DNA of 64,000 nucleotides. Source: Astropecten irregularis (lineage: Eukaryota > Echinodermata > Asteroidea > Paxillosida > Astropectinidae). The notes under the pieces were generated by a model. That model searched no databases. It was not told where the DNA came from and was given only the letters and a program-made list of their open reading frames with translations. Positions 61,591 to 64,000 of the stretch are shown in pieces (positions within the stretch are counted from its first letter, which is position 1; each line of letters begins with the position of its first letter). The position numbers and the translations under genes are program-made. The DNA lies in contig OZ020256.1 in the NCBI GenBank assembly GCA_963971285.1, forward strand, positions 3,226,501 through 3,290,500. The letters run 5' to 3'.

Positions 61591-61803
61591 ATGCGTACGT
61601 TTGGGGGCCGGGATTTACTCCTTGTATTAGGGAGTGTGATTTGTCTTTTGACCGTGTTTACTCATGATCGTGCAGCGGTGGATCAGATCCCGCGTTCGCC
61701 ATCAAGCTACAGGGATCCAATCCACATGCCGCGTGGTAACCCGAACGAGTTGGCGCAGGTGCATGGGTATTTGAATGCTGAGAATCAGGCTCAAATGTCG
61801 TGA
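61591..61803 (+). CDS. candidate secreted peptide precursor (70 aa)
   Basis: The ATG at 61591 is chosen because it begins a typical signal peptide: basic start MRTFGGR, hydrophobic core DLLLVLGSVICLLTVF, then a polar region. The mature part (about residues 27-70) is Pro/Asn/Gln rich (RSPSSYRDPIHMPRGNPNEL...GYLNAENQAQMS) with single Arg sites but no dibasic pair. A TATA-like TTTTTATATAC lies about 100 bp upstream (near 61485) and an ATTAAA at 61905. The P-x4-NPNEL-x5-YL pattern faintly recalls NPY/NPF-type peptides, but no R-x-R-F end is visible, so family assignment is not made. A donor-like CAG|GTGCAT inside (near 61758) means the real transcript could splice out part of it. Confidence 0.4.
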   Translation: MRTFGGRDLLLVLGSVICLLTVFTHDRAAVDQIPRSPSSYRDPIHMPRGNPNELAQVHGYLNAENQAQMS

Positions 61804-61809
61804 TGATTC

Positions 61810-62280
61810 GTACAAGATATACTTTGGCTTCCCGCTCAGTGAAATATTATAGCATACGCTGCATTGATTTCGCATGTTATAGAAAAACATTATTGCTGAT
61901 AATAATTAAAGATTAATCACTGTTAAAAGAGACTAAATCCCTCGATTATACATTACAATGTCGTATTAATAGGAGATTTGATGTGAGAATGAATTGAATT
62001 TAAACAGATTAACAGACTTCAAAGAAATGTGTTTAAAAGATAAGATCTGAAAAGGCAGCCGCAAATCCTGACCACGTTATTTGTCTTTGCTTCATTTTAA
62101 CTGCATGTCAATGGGTCCATTAATTAAGGTAAAGCCTACACACCGATCCCAAGCTCCATGTCACGCACAAGACCCAACCCGGGGGCGCCCAATTAAGAAA
62201 AAGTACAGAGGCTAAGTATTTGCAACCATTTAAATGCCAACCGGTTGGATATTGTTAAACAAAATTACATAATACTAACA
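61810..62280. other. stretch without a recognisable gene
   Basis: Nothing supported beyond the possible 3' UTR of the 61591 ORF. Confidence 0.35.
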
Positions 62281-62532
62281 AATGAAATGGTGTATTCGTC
62301 AAGAAATTAGTGAAACAAAGACCGAAAACAGTTTTGATCTTGGGGTAAGATCAAAACCATTCTTTATGTTTTTAGTATAAGAACAATTGAGTCTGGTTTT
62401 TCGCTGTTTTCTCATGACTCAGATGATCGATTGAGCTAGAATTTTCACAGGTTTACTATTTCATGTAGATGTTTGATGACACAAAGCGGCGTGCTGCTCT
62501 GTGATATTTACCAATCATGTATTATACATTTA
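62281..62532 (+). mobile_element. TTAA-type MITE, copy 11 (left end missing)
   Basis: Begins within the family at AATGGTGTATTCGTCAAG and ends CATGTATTATACATTTAA. Central GATCTTGGGGTAAGATC palindrome as in subfamily 2. Confidence 0.72.
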
Positions 62533-62712
62533 AGTAGTCCTCTTCGTTCGTTTGCAGGTGACAACATAACATTAGAAAAATAAGAATTTCTTATAGTAAG
62601 TAATGACCTTAAGAAAATAAAAACTGAAAATCTCAAGAATGAAGAATCACTTCCACTGGAAGATGTGATTAGGTTAGTTCTATTTGCAATGTGTAAAGCA
62701 TTGTGTTGATTG

Positions 62713-62995
62713 CAGGCGCGGTTCTACGGGGGGGGGGGGCTAGGGGGGGCTGTAGCCCCCAACAAAAAATGCAAGTGAAAAAAAAATTCTTGAAAATACT
62801 GGATTTTTTCAGTTATTAAGTGCCAAATACATAAAAAACGCGTTGTGTGGGCTATAATGTGCATGTTTTTCGACCCCTAATAAGACATAGCAGAAGCGAG
62901 TGTTAGAAGAACCCAAAATATTGGGTCTTCTAGCCCCCCCAAAAAATAATGGCTCTTCTAGCCCCCCAAAAATTTTGACTCTAGAACCGCGCCTG
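62713..62995. mobile_element. hAT-type MITE with perfect 8-bp target duplication
   Basis: Terminal inverted repeats CAGGCGCGGTTCTA and TAGAACCGCGCCTG, flanked by GTTGATTG on both sides (62705-62712 and 62996-63003). G and C runs (TAGCCCCCC repeated) inside. No transposase ORF. Confidence 0.9.
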
Positions 62996-63003
62996 GTTGA
63001 TTG

Positions 63004-64000
63004 GAAATAAGAGGCTTGCTAGTTTTTCCTATTCAACTACTGGGCAATCCTTATTTTGCAAGTCACATAAAAAATGTACATGCAAGGTACGATTTGGATA
63101 TTATAAGTCATTATAATCATTTTTTTCTGTCACCACGAAATCAAATGACAAAATAATCATAAACTATATACCTTGCAATTAATAATCATTTCCAAGACCT
63201 ATAGCAAGACAAACTCATGTCAAATTCTATAGGTCTATAGTTAGAAATAACCGTGGATCGTCACCAGGGAGTCATAATAATTGAATCTGCATTGTACTGG
63301 CAATTGTGCGCTGTGTGGCCAAATTCTTTACGTCATTACCAAATAGAAAACAGATAATGCCCACAAAAGAAATTATTGAATAAAATAGGAGTGTACGTTT
63401 TTGTCATCGACAGAGGCAGGTTTTAAAGAAATTATTTTTGGCGACAAGCAATTCCATTGATTCCCATACGGACTTGGTATGAACGCCGTAATGGCGATGT
63501 GCATATTATGGTTGACTTCAGGGCAGAATGGTTAATAAAGAAATCCCACTCCTGCTACCATTTTTTAAATCAAATAAAATGATTACAACTCTAGGAAGAG
63601 TGGTCACTGATTATAACTACATCCCGGCTTAACAAACCAATTCACCCTCAAATTATCTCGGCCTACTTTCCCGCGCGAATGCAATCAGAAATGACAACAA
63701 GAAAGAGATTGGGACAAGGCTTTCCATGATGGCCAAATTTGACTGGGAAATGAATAGTATTAAAAAAATAAACGAGAAACAAATTCTGGACGATGGAGAC
63801 TTATTAAGAGTTTTGATGACGTCAACGTATTACCAGTTAAAAAGACCTTTCTTTTGCAACGTCACAGCCCGAGTTTCTGCCAATTAGGAAACTGCAGGAA
63901 ACTATGTCGAGCCTTCAAAGCCAAGAAAAACTGTATAGGCCTAACCAGAATTTGTACACAACGTTCCATAAACATTCAAAGATATTGCTTTAAGGAATTA
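63004..64000. other. right-end stretch without a recognisable gene
   Basis: No gene supported. About 35 bp at 63844-63880 (GACCTTTCTTTTGCAACGTC...GAGTTTCTGC) resemble the aminotransferase intron 4 sequence near 9440 and 21140, pointing to a dispersed repeat. Confidence 0.3.

Noticed and set aside
1..64000. RAG2-like (kelch/PHD) partner gene
   Set aside because: No kelch repeats or PHD cysteine pattern were seen in any open frame of the window.
1..64000. CRISPR arrays, bacterial operons, ribosome binding sites, rRNA genes
   Set aside because: The window is clearly eukaryotic; no regularly spaced direct repeats with unique spacers and no rRNA-like sequence were seen.

Overview
The window is eukaryotic genomic DNA, AT-rich and densely seeded with small DNA transposons. 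Genes have short exons, GT-AG introns and metazoan splice sites. Exon content and repeat style suggest a marine invertebrate deuterostome (echinoderm or hemichordate type), but I cannot name a species, and that assignment is inference.

Left end (about 0.8-5.3 kb, + strand): an intact gene I reassembled from 10 coding exons, giving 827 codons without a stop, preceded by a spliced 5' UTR exon. The protein has a RAG1-type N-terminal Cys/His region, an AT-hook-like basic stretch and a catalytic core whose acidic residues and zinc ligands follow the RAG1 layout (D343, D413, C432-x2-C435, H750-x4-H755, then E772/E776). This is the most interesting object in the window: a RAG1-like or transposase-derived gene of the kind described in invertebrates (the N-RAG-TP/RAG1-like group).

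Middle (about 7.4-25.8 kb, + strand): a tandem array of kynurenine/2-aminoadipate aminotransferase-like genes (AADAT/KAT II family, PLP fold type I). Copy A (8.0-14.5 kb) has exons 2-12 intact but no visible exon 1. Fragment B (16.7-17.4 kb) is exon 1 plus the first bases of exon 2. Copy C (18.2-25.8 kb) is complete, 12 exons and 434 codons. The duplicated introns act as natural empty-site and filled-site comparisons for several transposon insertions.

Right part (about 26-64 kb): mostly non-coding or intronic/intergenic DNA with no recognisable multi-exon gene. It holds a TTAA-flanked MITE family (about 10 copies in the whole window), a second TTAA family, hAT-type short elements with 8-bp target duplications, foldback elements with TA flanks, elements with hexamer-repeat arms, tRNA-like sequences, several minisatellites (a CAG/CAA compound array, a 17-bp array, a 103-bp array), two hammerhead-ribozyme-like motifs (one inside the array at 19.8 kb, one at 44.2 kb) and, near 61.6 kb, a 70-codon ORF with a signal peptide that may be a secreted peptide precursor.

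The coding genes do not obviously form one pathway. The aminotransferase copies are ordinary metabolic genes of lysine/tryptophan catabolism that have duplicated locally; the RAG1-like gene is probably an independent mobile or domesticated gene.
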